Of a stretch of DNA of 64,000 nt, positions 11,246 through 26,313 are shown piece by piece; position 1 is the first letter of the stretch, and the number at the start of each line of letters is the position of its first letter. The stretch is taken from positions 25,535,445-25,599,444 of the forward strand of contig CM033107.1 of the NCBI GenBank assembly GCA_019321725.1, in the 5' to 3' direction. The notes beneath the pieces were generated by a model. It ran no database searches, was not told the DNA's origin, and was given only the letters and a program-made list of their open reading frames with translations. This DNA is from Paulownia fortunei (lineage: Eukaryota > Streptophyta > Magnoliopsida > Lamiales > Paulowniaceae). The position numbers were made by a program, and so were the translations under genes.

Positions 11246-14165
11246 ATGCAGACAACTAAATCAAGGTAATTATAACTCATGTTATGAAGTCATTTTCTCT
11301 GTATAGTTTCATGGTTGTTACGTTGTCAGTCTCCCAAATATTAATCAAGTAAGTTGGATGTTTCCTTCCTGTTACTGCTGTGCGGAAAGATTGTATAATT
11401 TGTTTCCTTTTACATGTTTCGCAATCTGAACCGTGTGTGATCTGTACTTGAGGAGGTGATTCTAATATTTAAGAATATGAGGTTCGTGATCTAAATACAT
11501 GACTGTGCCATTTAGTGTTGCACAATGTAGTATGTGTCAGTATTATGTAATGGTGTCTTTTTCCCAGAAAGAAAAGAAAAAAAAGAAGCTCGAACTTTTT
11601 GATGATTGTGCATGTGTTTTTGAGTGCAGACCTGGTTCTCTCGATGTGCCTCAAAAACCATCTCCTGCCACACCTCGTACAGGCCGGAAGCTCAAAACTC
11701 CAGGATCAGATTCTGATTCTTTTACATCTCCAAATCCAGTAAGCAAAACACCTAAAGATAGAAGTCCTAAAGTTGTTGATCGCCGATCTCCACGAAGTCC
11801 AGCAACAGAGGTATATATGTGGATAATCCTTTAGGGAGTTACAATATCAAAAAGTCCAAATTTAATATGAAGAGAACTTGCTTAGTATCTACGCATTTTA
11901 TTATGTACATATATCTATTCATCAAATGCAAGTGTTCAGATGTTAATATGCTAGTAATGCTGTGCATCTGCTTTATTTATATGAGGTGGCAGTTATTATG
12001 TGAGTTTATGCTTCAGGCCATATGATTCTAGCACAACTCAATAAAATGACAAGACACTAAAAAATTTAATGACTGCTTTTAGTGCAGGTTATCGTGAGTT
12101 GTCATTTCATATCAATAAGTTTCATAGCAAGACATATCTATAAATTCTAGTCATAATAGGCACGATCTTTTCTGAAAAAAGTTGGCCATTATTGGTAATC
12201 ACTATGTGAGAAAAATCTTCCCTACAAAATGATGCCATATCATGTCTTAATATCCAGGATTTGTATTTCAAGTTTCATAACTGAATGTTTCTTAGTTAAA
12301 TTGCCCAGCCTGCTGGGTGTTGACATGTGGAGTGAATTGCTATAATGTACTATTGGATGTATTGTCAGAAATAGTTTGTCTTCATAGTCCATTTATTTTG
12401 TTGGCTGTTCAATTGCTATTTTTTTTTTATGATTTTTTTGTCAAATGTTGCGTTGCATAATGCTGTTCTCATCCATTTTTAACATGTCTTTATCCTGCCT
12501 CAGAAGAAAAGACCAAGCAGAGTGTCTGAATTGGAACATCAGCTGGCCCAGCTCCAAGAGGAACTGAAGAAGGCAAAGGACCAGTTGAGCTCATCTGAGT
12601 CATGGAAGAGTCGGGCCCAGCAAGAGGCGGAAGAAGCTAAGCAGCAGCTCGCAGCCATGTTGGGTAAACTTGAGGAGACTCAGAAGCAACTGAAGGAACT
12701 TTCCGATTCTGAGGAAGCTCGAGTCCAAGAGTTACGTAAGATATCTCAGGATCGAGATAGAGCATGGCAGTCTGAACTGGAGGCTGTACAGACGCAGCAC
12801 TCAATGGACTCTGCTGCTTTGGCTTCTGCACTGAATGAGATACAGAGGCTCAAGATTCAGTTAGACAGGGTTTCCGAGTCTGAAGCTTCTCATGCTAGGC
12901 ATGCCGAGTCAGCTCATGCTGAGATTCAGAGCTTGAGGCTTGAACTTTCAGAAACACTTGAGTTGGTTGAGAAATTGAAGAGCCAGTTAAATGATAGCAG
13001 GGAATCTGAGGCTCAGGCCCTAGAGGAAGTCAGTAGAGCTCAAACGCTATTGGAAGTTGTGAAGACTACTGAGGAAACACTACAGTCGGAGCATGCTAAA
13101 GCCATGGAATCCTGTAAATCTTTGCTAGTGGAGTTGGAGCACTCGAAGAATAGAGTGAATTCGTTGGAGGAACTTGTTCGCAACCTCCAGGCTGATCTTG
13201 ATAACAGCAGCAAGATCTCAGCATACCCTTCAGATGACATTAAAGCCTTATGTGAAAATGGGGAATGTGATCAATCAGACATGTTGAAAACTGAGCTTAA
13301 TAATTTGAAACACGAAGCAAGTCAATTAAGGGATGCACTTGAGGCTGCTGAAAGAAGGTATCAAGATCAATACCTCCAGAGCACCATGCAGATTAGAAAC
13401 GCATTTGAACTGGTGAAGCATGCACAATCGGAATCATGCCAGAGAGAAGCTGAATTGGAGGCAAAGTTAATAGAATCCAGGGATGAGGTTGAGGAATTGA
13501 AGGCAAAATTGATTGAAAAAGAAAATGCATTGCAAAGCGTTTCATGTGAGAACAACGGACTGAATCTAAACGTGGAAAAAAACAAACCAGCTGAGAGAGA
13601 AACTGAACTTGAAATCGAGTTAAAGAATTCGGAGTCTGTTTTAGAAGATCTGAAGGCGAGCTTATTGGAGAAAGAAACACAGTTGCAAAGCATCACAGAA
13701 GAAAATGAGATGCTGAAATCTGAAATCCAGAAGAGGGAAATAGAGAGAAGCAAAGCAAGTGATGAGGCCCTTGCTTCAGCAGAGGCAGCGAGAGCTGCGG
13801 AACGGGAGGCCTTGATGAAGCTTGGATATCTGACAGAGGAAGCAGATAAAAGTTGTAGAAAAGCTGCACGGGTTACTGAACAGCTTGATGCAGCTCAGGC
13901 TGCTAACTCTGAGATGGAAGCTGAATTAAGGAGATTGAAGGTGCAATCAGATCAGTGGAGAAAGGCTGCTGAGGCAGCTGCTGCGATGCTCTCTACTGGA
14001 AATAATGGAAAATATGTGGAAAGGACAGGCTCTTTAGACTACCATACAATTGGTGGGAAGCTGGGTTCGCCCTTTTCTGAAGATATGGATGACGACTCGC
14101 CCAAGAAGAAAAATGGCAACATGCTGAAGAAGATTGGGGTGCTGTTGAAGAAAGGGCATAAATAG
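11246..14165 (+). CDS. ICR2: Interactor of constitutive active ROPs (ICR/RIP), ICR2-like
   Basis: Exons 11246-11265, 11630-11810 and 12504-14165 give 620 residues. ICR/RIP proteins are scaffold effectors of plant ROP (Rho) GTPases; they bind GTP-loaded ROP and link it to exocyst or microtubule functions at the plasma membrane and cortex. The N-terminus is the family's basic, Ser/Pro-rich start ([27 protein letters not shown]). From about residue 70 to 550 the protein is almost continuous coiled coil, full of Glu, Lys and Leu heptads. Near the C-terminus [14 protein letters not shown] (from about 551) is the ROP-interaction motif and [12 protein letters not shown] the conserved basic tail. Length is close to Arabidopsis ICR2 and ICR3 (about 585), not the short ICR1/4/5. 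The neighbouring IRX9 favours ICR2. The first coding exon has only 20 bases; it is chosen because it supplies the family start and keeps phase. Confidence 0.92.
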
Positions 14166-15330
14166 ACATAAAACTTTGCTGGTTTCATTTTCTTCTGCAT
14201 TTAGTCCTAAACAATTGAACTTGTGTAATTGTAAGCTGATTAATTGTGTCTTTCCAGGCATATTCAGTGTGATACAGGCCAGAGACTCCTGCAGAGAACT
14301 CTCAGTAATTTTGTATGGTAATGTTCAACTTTTATGAACTTTCCCATTTTGTTTATCGTGCCATTGTGGTGGTTTTAGGTGAAAATTTCAAGTAATTTTC
14401 TTTCTCTTGTAACCATTTTGTGGCGGCATTATTTTCGGTTATACTTAAGGTGTAAAATATATTGTATTTGGATTGGTTGATTTAAGACCCGTAATCCTTT
14501 GAATCTCAAGTTATCTATTTTACTTGGCCATTTTATTTGAGTCACTTCCAGATGAAATTACCACTTGGTTAAAAAATAAGAAATATTTCAGCATGATCCA
14601 ATTCTCTTTGTTGAAAATCAATAGTATTGATGCTCAACAAATTTTGCACCAAGAAAATTGATCCTTCTCTGATGGAAAACTTGTCGATCCGAATGCTATT
14701 CTGCAACACCAGATAAAATCTGAGATTTAAGTTGAGATTTCACCTTTTCTTTCTTCCTTGTAGACAAGATATTGGAATTTCCACAGTAAAAGCAAACCCC
14801 TGGAACTTATATTGTTTGCCGAAACCGATAATGTTGTAAAAAGTAATGTTTATGTCATTATGTACCTGTTTCACTGAGTTATTCTATGTATAACAGCGGA
14901 TACAATGCCAATAAATGTATATTATGTATTTATTTAGGGACAAATGTGCATGAGGAAGATATACAGACAATAGTATAGATGTTGCATTGGTAAATATTAT
15001 CGCATATACATCTATTCTGTTTTTGATAGCAAATTTTGATTTATTGGTGTATTGGTGTATTGGTGGAGTTAGAGTGACTAAAATGGTCAGTTATGTAAAT
15101 TTGGTTCGATCGAGTTATGGCGAACGAAATATTTTCTGGCGATTGTGTTCTGTTAACTAAAGTAATCACATCGAATCTTTACCCGACCTACCCTTTTTTT
15201 ATTTAAAAAAAAAAGATATATAGGCAGATTATGAACATTACTATTGGAATCAGATGAATCATTCTATATGCAGCCTGCAGGCCTGTGGCGATAATATTAC
15301 AATTTAACGCCAGAATTATCCCAACAGTAT
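14166..15330. other. ICR 3' UTR and RPS23 upstream spacer
   Basis: 1.2 kb, AT-rich, no gene seen. The first few hundred bases should be the ICR 3' UTR. A short TGGTGTAT/TGGTGTATTGGTG repetition lies near 15046-15066. Confidence 0.6.
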
Positions 15331-15456
15331 TGGGCCTGGATACAATTGGTGCACTGGCGGCTTACGGTGCAAACCCGTTTCCTCATTTTGGGCTCAGGCC
15401 CAAAATAAAAACTGAACCTCTTTTTTACTTGATAGTTGATTCTGGAATTAGGGTTT
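15331..15456 (+). promoter_or_regulatory. RPS23 promoter: site II boxes and telo box
   Basis: TGGGCC at 15331, TGGGCT at 15389 and AGGCCCA at 15396 are site II elements (TGGGCY). TTAGGGTTT at 15448-15456 is an inverted telo box (AAACCCTAA). This combination is typical of plant ribosomal protein and other growth-linked genes, and it sits 70-200 bp before the RPS23 ATG. Confidence 0.8.
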
Positions 15457-15528
15457 TATACAGACCTTAGCGTTTGCTCCTCTGTCAAACTCTATTCTCC
15501 ATTCCTACGTTCTCTCAACTCAGCAACC

Positions 15529-17122
<1,594 letters not shown>

Positions 17123-18163
17123 ACTCTTGGTCATTTTTCCGACAGTGCTGCTTAAGTTTTGATGAAATGCTAAAAATTTTGAGTTGATTTTGTGAACTTT
17201 CTTTTTTTCTTTTTTATTAAGATGTCAAACCTCAGCTCATGAACTAGAGTGAATTGATGTGGTATTGGTTTGAACTTTGTGCTTGGAAAAATTAAGGGTC
17301 TCGTTTTTTATAATTAACGTTCTGAAGAATTTTGTTTGAATCCATAATCAGAGTTTGACAATAGAACATTTAAGGGAAATTTTTTTGTTGTGGGAATTTT
17401 AACATCTGATTCAGGTCAAGTCTCTAGGTTAACTTACATTAGGCCAAATGTTCAAACATGAGGATTGATTTTCTGCTGGAGAGTGTTAGAGCTTCTATGT
17501 GAACACCAGAAATTTCACTTGCAAGTTTTTTGTCTTGAGCAAAGCAGAACAAGAAGCCAAGAGTCTAGACTTCGACAAAAGGAAAAACAAACTATATAGA
17601 AATTTATATATAGAGAAATTGCCGAGAATCATACATGTGCAATTTTTAGAATACATGTCTAATAAACAAATTCTGGGCTTACATTCACGCATCGAAATGT
17701 TTCTGGAAAAGCTAGTGCAGCCATCATGTCTACACAATTATCGGACGTGATAAGATAACCTGACGCATCCAGTTGAAGGCCTCCCTCTCCGAAGGAAATG
17801 AAACCACTTTGAACTGTTGAACTAGCCAAACAACAGAGGCATCCCACTTGTAGTCACCTTATGGAAAAGGTACATGAAGGTTCAATTGATAGCAGTGGCT
17901 TCTTACAGGCATCAAACAACAGTATCAACTCCAAGTCTATGACGAAGTAAGCAAAGAGAAAAAATATATTAAAAGAACATCCAGATGTAATTCATATAAA
18001 TAGAACACCACCCTCTCTTTTTGCCTTTCTTTTTCTTGAGGGGATTGGGGAGAGGGGGGCAGAAAAAGTTCAACATATTGCATTGTGAGCTACCCATAAC
18101 TAAAACTAATTGATCTTCATGAGTAATGTTATGTGTACCTCGAAAACAAACTCCAACTGACGG
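17123..18163. other. Convergent 3' region between RPS23 and the serine-rich gene
   Basis: About 1 kb between two convergent stop codons, AT-rich and without a supported gene. It should contain both 3' UTRs. Small open frames on both strands near 17495-17850 show no family resemblance. Confidence 0.6.
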
Positions 18164-21100
18164 CTATATTAGTTCGTTCTCTTTCTGCTCAGATGATGGC
18201 AATACAAAACCTGTCTTATCTGCAACTGCAACCCGGACAGCCGACTCTTTAGGCATATCAATGCATTCATTACTGCAGAAAAAAAAATTGGGAGCAAAAG
18301 GGGCTCTGCAGGCCGCAGACTCAGAGGCCGTTGCAGGAAAAGAGAGTGCACATTCTGATGTATCACTTGGAAGTTCATAAGTCGAGCCATGAACATTGTG
18401 ATATGTGCCTCTCTTATCTCCTGTCAACCCTTCCCCTTTAACATGAACATTTTCCTTGTCAGTAGCTACGCAAATTGGATGAGAATTCTTCTTAAGATGA
18501 TCCTGGTTAACCAGTACATCATCTTCTATCCTATCAATATATTCTGAACCTGAAGCATTGCTCCCTTGAACAGGCTTAGTCTTGATATCCCCAGAGCCCA
18601 TATTTTTATACATATTCAAGTCACCTAAATTCTCGTTGATAATGGCACCTGTACCCGCATCTACCACTTGCTTAACTCCATCTTCAGCCTGAACTTTCTC
18701 TGCCTTTTGACAAGTTTCTCCACTTTCACTACCTTTAACTCCAAGAGACAAGCTGGACGAATCTTTTACATCCATTGAAACACTAGACACATTTACCAAA
18801 GCATGTGATTTTTCTTGAAAGGATGCGGGAGATGTGGCCTTTGGAGAACCAGGCTTTATGCTTGCCAAAGAAGTTCCTGTTCTAGCTGTTGGAACCTTAG
18901 TACTCTTCAGTTTGCTGTTTGAGCTTCGAATTGGAACGCATGTAGCAGCTCCATTCTTGGGAAACCCATTGTGCAAGGCAGATGGAGACTGCTGATGTCC
19001 ATTAGGAGTGCGAGCCAATGACTTCACCTGCCACACAGAATACTTTAGCAATAGAGCTCAGAACTTGTAACCTCAAAAAAGTAAATCCTAAATATTATAT
19101 GATGAAAAGAAACTTTTTATGCAAATCACCTTACAAAAGCAGCAACAAAAATAGTTATCTAAAACATCCTATATCAAATTATTTTCATGGCCGTCCATTA
19201 CTTAAATTTTAATATTGACGAAATGAAAAAGACCCAAAACTAACCCCATCAAAGAACCCAATTTTGGGCGATGGCATTCGTAATCCTGATGGTTTCATGG
19301 GAGCATGAAGGGTACCAGTTTGTGTTGAGGATTTTTTTGAATTGTTACTTGTTAAAATAACTCCCTGATTTTCATGGCTGTCAGCAGTTCGATCAGCTGA
19401 ATGATTCCTCGGATCCAAAGGAATGTTATCACCATCCATAGACCTACACGAACTGGTATCTAAACTGGTCCTTGAGTTGTTAGATCTTTGGTTGACCATT
19501 GAAGATGATGATGACGACGCTGAAGACCACTCACTAATTGAACTAGCTGGCGAGCCACTTGAGGAGATCTTAGCAGACATCAGATAAGCTGAAAGAGTGG
19601 ATGATGGCAACTTATTCTTCAGCGAAGCTCTTGAAGGAGTTTTAGGGATGGAACCAGAGGGACCAGTACCAATATTGCCGCTTTTACCAGGATTTCTTCT
19701 AGCCGTCATTAGGGTAGATTTAGCAGGGGTTCCGGAAGACATGTTACTAGAACTGTCACTCGAGGTAGAGGACCTTGTAGAATGCACCCTACTTGTAGTT
19801 GAAGAACCCAACAAAGAGCACTTAGATGACACTGCAGGCTTTGGCAATGCCCTTCTAGCACCACTTAAGGCAGATATTTTTGGTGGCTGAGTCCCTTTAC
19901 CAGAAACAGTTGCTGTCAAGTTAATAATAGCATTACACACTGTCTTCAAAAATGATTTCATGATGGAAAAGTAAAGATTTGAAAAGTTAAATAGCAGCAC
20001 CAAGTTTTGAGCTTCCACATTCAGATTTGACACGACCAGTTCCCATGGAGTCCCGCTTTCCTGCTGTTGTTGAAGAGGGGATGGAGCTGCTGATAGTCTT
20101 GGGCGGTTTAGGAAGTATTGAATTTGTCTCTCCAATCTTAGCAATAGACGTCATCTAAGAAAAATATGGTTGGTGTCAGTCATCTATGAGAATCACAAAA
20201 TCCATTGCCTATAAAAATTACTAACATTTACACATTAACATTTTTTTCTTTACGTTAGTTCCAATAAGATCTGAACATCTTTTTATATTTAATATATAGA
20301 CGATATGATGTCTAAACAGTTTATCCGTACTACAAAACATAGCACTCTGAGGATGCAAGTCATAAGTTGATCAAACCTAAAGATCGTGTCCAGACCCTAG
20401 CAATTCAGTTAATACAATTATGAGAGAGGCCTTATCAAATATTTTTATATGATCCAAAAATAAACAGATAGATAAGCATAGATTTTTATATGATCTAACA
20501 AGAAACAACAGACAAGAGATAAGGAAAGAATAGCTAGTGAGTTTAATTGAGCAACGTTCTGCATATAAGTTTGCAATGATGGAATGATGAAAGGGGTAGC
20601 ATCCAAAGATCCTCTATTTCTTTACAACGTAATAGCTAGAAATAGTTTCAAAGGAGAGGAAGTTTCAAGGCACCAGCATGCCTGTGTCACCTGTGAATGA
20701 ACAGAATCCTGCTTGATTGCTTTCCCCGATCCTAGCTTCCCAATATTTTGTTTTGGCTGACATTTTGACATCCTAACAGTTTGCAGGCCACTGGTTTTCT
20801 TTAAACCTGGTTTTGGATTCTGCAGAATTGAAATTAGAGTCACAAGGTGTTAAAACGACCCGAAAAATCAATTATCAACAATTGCTTTTCAGTTACGAAA
20901 CTTACCTTATTTTGAGAAACAAAGTCTTCCTTCTTCAGAGCTGTAAATGAATATAATATTAATTCAAGAATAATTTGACAAGCAATCTAAGAAGATACAA
21001 AAACTGGTGTCCAACACATGAAAAATTAAGCAAAAAATGGCTGATTACGTGCAGAGGTCCAAGCAATTTCTTCCCGAGGAAACCATGGACAAGAAAAACA

Positions 21101-22808
21101 GATAATGAGTAAGAACTCAAAGCTGCATGTATCACCTTGGAGCAAACATGTTAATCGCGATGCTTAGATATGCATGTACTTAGACTACTTAAACTTGAAG
21201 ATATTTAAATCCCGGTTCATCATTTTTCAACAACAGTTTCTTGCTGTATGTATTTTAACAAACTAAAGGACTGCATCTAGCACTGCATGAGCATATTGAT
21301 TTCATTATTTTCTGGTCTCTATGATTGAGTTAACACAATGATTTGTCCTCCAGCCACTAAATAGTATTTGGTGATCAGTTTGTATCAATTGTAGGAGTTA
21401 GCAACAGAGATACTATTTCCATAATGTGTCTAATGAAAAAGGAAGAAGTTAGTTTCTTAGTTTCTCCAAACCAATTTATTCACCTAAAAATAGCTGAACA
21501 ATAAAGTGCCAGAAATGACTTGCATAAGAAACAGAAATATCCTAATCATAAACCAGGCTAAACAGAAATAAATATCCTAATCGTACACCAGGAGAAACAG
21601 AAAGAAATATCCTTAAAATATACAAGGAGAAACATAAGTTATATATCTCACATGAGATAAAAACACCTTGCTTACATGAAATGGCTGCGCTATCTACCTC
21701 CATGGGTGCTGTCTTACTGCTTGAATTGGTCAAATTGGATGCTTTTTTACTGGATCTTTGGATGGAAGCTCTAATGTCTACAAACAAGTCATCCTCAAGA
21801 GTTTCCAGCGTCAAATTATCACTTCCAAGAGTGGAAATCGACTCAGTTGACCCTGTAATGTCCTCTTGAATTCCAGGTAATAAATGTTTCTTACTCTTAT
21901 CTGGTCCAGTAATCATGCTTGACAATTCTTCTGGATCTAGTACTCCTAAAATTTAAGAAAATAAGATTCATTTATTAGCAGCAAAAAATGAATTTCCTAT
22001 CAAAATATAATGCAAGGCCGCACAATTGACAGGGTACCTGCACTAGTGAAGAAGGCACTGTCCCAGGCTAGACTTTTACGCAAATTATACCTTCCATTTC
22101 TTTGTTTTCGTTCAGGTTCCATTGATTCATGCAGTTCGGGCAAGTGGTCAGTCGCATTGATGCCCAGACTAATATGAACTTCTTTTTCAGCACTCACGGC
22201 TCCTGCCAACTCATAAGTATTGAAACCTACCATATTTTCTGAAAATAATTCAAGCAACAATATGTAAACACAAACTCCGTGCCACTGAGAAAAAATTTCG
22301 AAAAAACATGCACCACGGCAAATAAAATGCAGAATTTTGATACACGCCTTAAGCAAACTAGAAAATAGTCACTGGTGTTGTAAAATATCGTAATTTCATT
22401 TGCTTTTTTTAACAATTCCTCAGTGTAATTTAATTGAGACACGAGCACTCTAAGCCCTAAAAATGCAACAATAGATCAATATTTATTGGCATATCATGAG
22501 GGCTTTACTTGAAATTCATTATCTAAAATAAATAGATCAAAATCGAGTCCAAGCCCGAGAGATTCGCACCTCCAGCATCCCAAAACTAAAAATTTAACTG
22601 CACGGACATAGTTTTCAATCTACGGGTTTGTATGCTGACATACTCACGAACAACTTTCCAAACAATCATCGATAGATTTGTATATATGCGTCCATAAATA
22701 TAAAGAAAGCCACGAAATTAAAAGGGAAGAACCTGAAAACTGATCATTGTCTATGAGTCCGTCGGCTTCGCATTCAAGATCAATCTTCTGAAACCCCTCC
22801 ATTTCCAT
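18164..22808 (-). CDS. Conserved serine-rich plant protein of unknown function
   Basis: Eight exons can be joined in frame on the minus strand: 22733-22808, 22038-22238, 21667-21945, 20906-20940, 20691-20819, 20001-20154, 19245-19912 and 18164-19027, giving 801 residues. It starts MEMEGFQKIDLECEADG. Two blocks look conserved: LRKSLAWDSAFFTSAGVLDP (about 77-96) and SGLRMPSPKIGFFDGVKS (about 499-516). The middle is basic and very rich in Ser, with a Ser run near 390-420; the C-terminal third is more acidic. There is no signal peptide, membrane segment or enzyme motif. From memory it corresponds to the uncharacterised Arabidopsis pair At2g37070/At3g53320, which fits the neighbours. I do not know its function. 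The small 35-bp exon and the 88-bp intron at 19913-20000 are the least certain parts. Confidence 0.85.
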
Positions 22809-25800
22809 TTCTTCCGATTAATCGGAAAATTGGATTTCGATCTTTTTCTCGGATTTTTACTTTCAAGATCTTGGATTTGCAATTGCGAGAGAGAGGCTGT
22901 GAAAAATGATAGAGAGAGAGAGAGTGAGAGAGCGCAAAAGAATTTTTTTGAACTGCCCAAGAGGCGGTTTTCTGAAAATTAAAATAAGTTGGAAAAAAAA
23001 AAGTAGGATGTGTTTGGATGGGAAGAAATGGAAATGGAAATGGAAATCAAAATTAGGGTAGGGTTTAACGGGAAGTAGGAGAAAAAGCTATTGCATAGTA
23101 TCTTCTGACACCTTATTTGTTGGTATGTATAAAGTTTTTGTTAGTCTGCTTTGTCAATTACATATATATATAGCTTCTAATTTTTAAAAATCATATTTAA
23201 TTGATAAAAACATATATAATTTTCTTATTTAAAATTCAAATAACTCAAACTCTCAATAATGAAGAATTGTAACGTTTTTCGATAATTAGTCGTATTTCTT
23301 CACTGCAAAAAAAATAAAAATAATTATACTTTATATGTCGCAATTAATTTGAAAGTTAGAATTATAAGTCGATAGGATGATTAGACTTAATCTTCTACTT
23401 ACATCTCATACGTAAATATGAGTCCAAATTGTACCGACTCAAATTTTCAGTACATAGGATAGAGAGAAATTTGAAAAAAAAAGGATAAAAATATTTATCT
23501 CATATACACACACTTGTCGGTAATTATTGGATTTGTCTTGGTATTAGAAAATATATTTACCAATATTGTATGAGTCATTCAAACCATTTAAATAAGAGTT
23601 GTGCATGGATAGACTACTGAAAACTTAATTGAGCTTTATTTTATCTAGTGCCAATAAAAAAATTGAACATTTTTTATTTGAATATATATAATAATCAATT
23701 ACTTTATTTTATATAAAAGTTAGAACAAGAATTCTGGTGGTATCATGTCAAAAAAAATACAAAAAGAAGGGGAAAAATAATTGAGAAGATGAAGATGGAT
23801 ATGTAATATTTGAAAACTAGTCGGCTGGTGAAAATAGAAGGAACAAAATGGGAATGTGAAAATTGATCGGGTAGTGGTTATTAGTTATTACCTCAATGTC
23901 CTCACATATGAACTCTTTTACTAATTTGTCAAATACTAAGGCCTTTTGTCCGTTCCAATTCCACTAGTTTTCAGTATTTTAAAAAAATAAAACTAAACAT
24001 TCAAATACTAAATCCTCTAATATCATTTTCATTTCTTCCCACAATATTATAAAAAATCATAATCATTCGTATACATATATATTTATATATATTCAAATCA
24101 TATTGTCAATATATATATATAGATATAAATATTTACATTATCTAATTATTATATTAATTTAAAAATAATATCAAATAATAACGTGACATCACTAATCAAA
24201 CATGACATTTATATTAAAAAATATTTCATACAAAATTAAAATTAAACATACATCACAATCTTCCATATATTTTTAAATAATAAAATTTTCAATTATTTTT
24301 TATGAAAACATTAAAAATAAAACCAAACTTAACTCCAAATAAAAGCTAAATATATGGGGTAGGATTTATTTCTTTTAATAATAGGTTCATAAATCATTAG
24401 TAACATATGAAACTTTTACTCAAAGGAGTACAGACACGCACACTAACACACACTAATATTTAAATATACATTGTGTTATGTATGTATTATTGTGTCTATG
24501 TCCGTTCGTCATAAGAGAGATCCTTAAGTTCTACACGAAATAATAACCTAAATTGTTTTAAATTAGTGTCTTAATTTTTCGTATTTTAAACTTGAAACTA
24601 ATTTCAACACTCAAGAGATGATTGGAGTCTTTGAAGAGTACTTTGAATAAAAGCTGATAGTCTACTTCTACCACAATACCTGCAATGGGCTAACCTAAAT
24701 AAGCGGTTTTAAACAGCATCTGCTGATAACAATTGCTGCAAACACCTCTACTTGTATGATCAAAAATTTCCCAAGGCAAGAGCAAGAACTTTAGTCAATT
24801 CATCTAAAGGGGCCATTATTAGGTAATTTTAATACTATTAAGCTTCGTCTTCGTCTTCCTCTGTCGTCTGCCATTATTTTGTGAGCATTTAATAAATAGC
24901 AAACCTAAATTTAAAACCCTACACACTAAATCTTTAATTATTTTCCCCAAATTTCAACTTTTCTCCTGTTATGCTCACTCCCCTACTGCAGTGAAAGGCA
25001 CACTTACAACTGATCATGAAATAAAGCTTACATAAATTTAGCTAACTTTTGGTTAGTTCTTCACTTTGGATTAGCTCTTCAAATGAAACATGAACAAGAA
25101 AGCTTAATGAATTACCAAGATACTAGACCGCCTAAATACATCACAAAAGAATTCACCAAAAACACAGAATGAGAAAACAATGCTTTTAAGTTCACAACAG
25201 AACAAGTTCAGATTCATGGCAGAGTACAAGCATTCAACAGTATAACAAATCCCTGCACACACAAAGATCAACACTGCCTCAGGTTCTCCTTCACAACAAA
25301 CCATGCAGGCATGCCAACAAGAGCCTAAGTTAATCTCTTTATGAACATGGAGTTTTCTTGAAAGTTTAATGCTTTTTTAAGGCACAAGACCAATACTACA
25401 ATAGGCCAACATTTACCATGCAGCCTGAAAATGAAAAGGAAGAACACAAAAGACCAAATATTGCTACCGAGTAATTACATGCCAAAGAGATTAAAGGCTA
25501 GGGAAAAAGGAGATAAAATAGGTTTTATCTTCGAATGTTTTACCATATTCATGCATGTGAAACGGTATACAGGTACACTGAACTGTTGCCTATTTGTAAC
25601 AATAAATGAAATAAGATTTAGCTGTTATAGTAACCATATCAAAGATTCAACAGTCCTCAGCATAATTATCAAGCATTTGATCAATGATGCAATGCACCAA
25701 GAACAAGAACCAAAGTCCAAACCTTACTTAGCTTCTCAACAATGGAGCGATACCTAATAAGGCTAAACTTTTTCTTCTGAAATGGTTAATAATCCTAGAT

Positions 25801-26313
25801 CCATTTGGCTATTGGCATATAAAACATAATTTGATTCATTTGGAGTACATATCTAGGTAGGGCTGCTTTGTTTTTTTGTTTTTTTTGGCAACATAAAATG
25901 AAGTTCAAATGTATACTCTCCCTATTCAAACTCAATCAATAATGAATCACTAAATAATACTACGCCTATTCAGCTCACTACAAAACACATGGTCCGAATA
26001 TAGTTACACACAAACCAATCAAGCAACGGTACGGAAGTTCTAAGTTGAACTAGCTTTAAAACATTAATCCTCAAAGATGTTTACAGTTACATCCACCACA
26101 ATATAAATCCCATATCTAGTTTTATGGTCAGCGAAAGATTATTGAGTCTGCCATATAAGCAACACACTTAAATGAAACAATAGGTCAGCTGCTAGCTCTC
26201 CTCTATATGCAAGCCCTTCCAGCAATGTATGAAATAAAAACTACTACATTCTATAAGAACATAAAGGTAGAATACATCAACTAATCCTCACCAAATTCAA
26301 ACAGCATTGGCTT
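22809..26313. other. Spacer between serine-rich and PWWP genes
   Basis: 3.5 kb. The first 200 bp hold the serine-rich gene's leader with an AG/CT microsatellite (22911-22924 on +). The rest is AT-rich with short TA repeats (near 23164 and 24072-24120). I see no gene. Bases nearest 26313 should be the PWWP 3' UTR. Confidence 0.6.

Noticed and set aside
12637..13753. Several open frames on the minus strand within the ICR coding exon
   Set aside because: They are antisense shadows of the long coiled-coil frame; they have no family resemblance and no start context.
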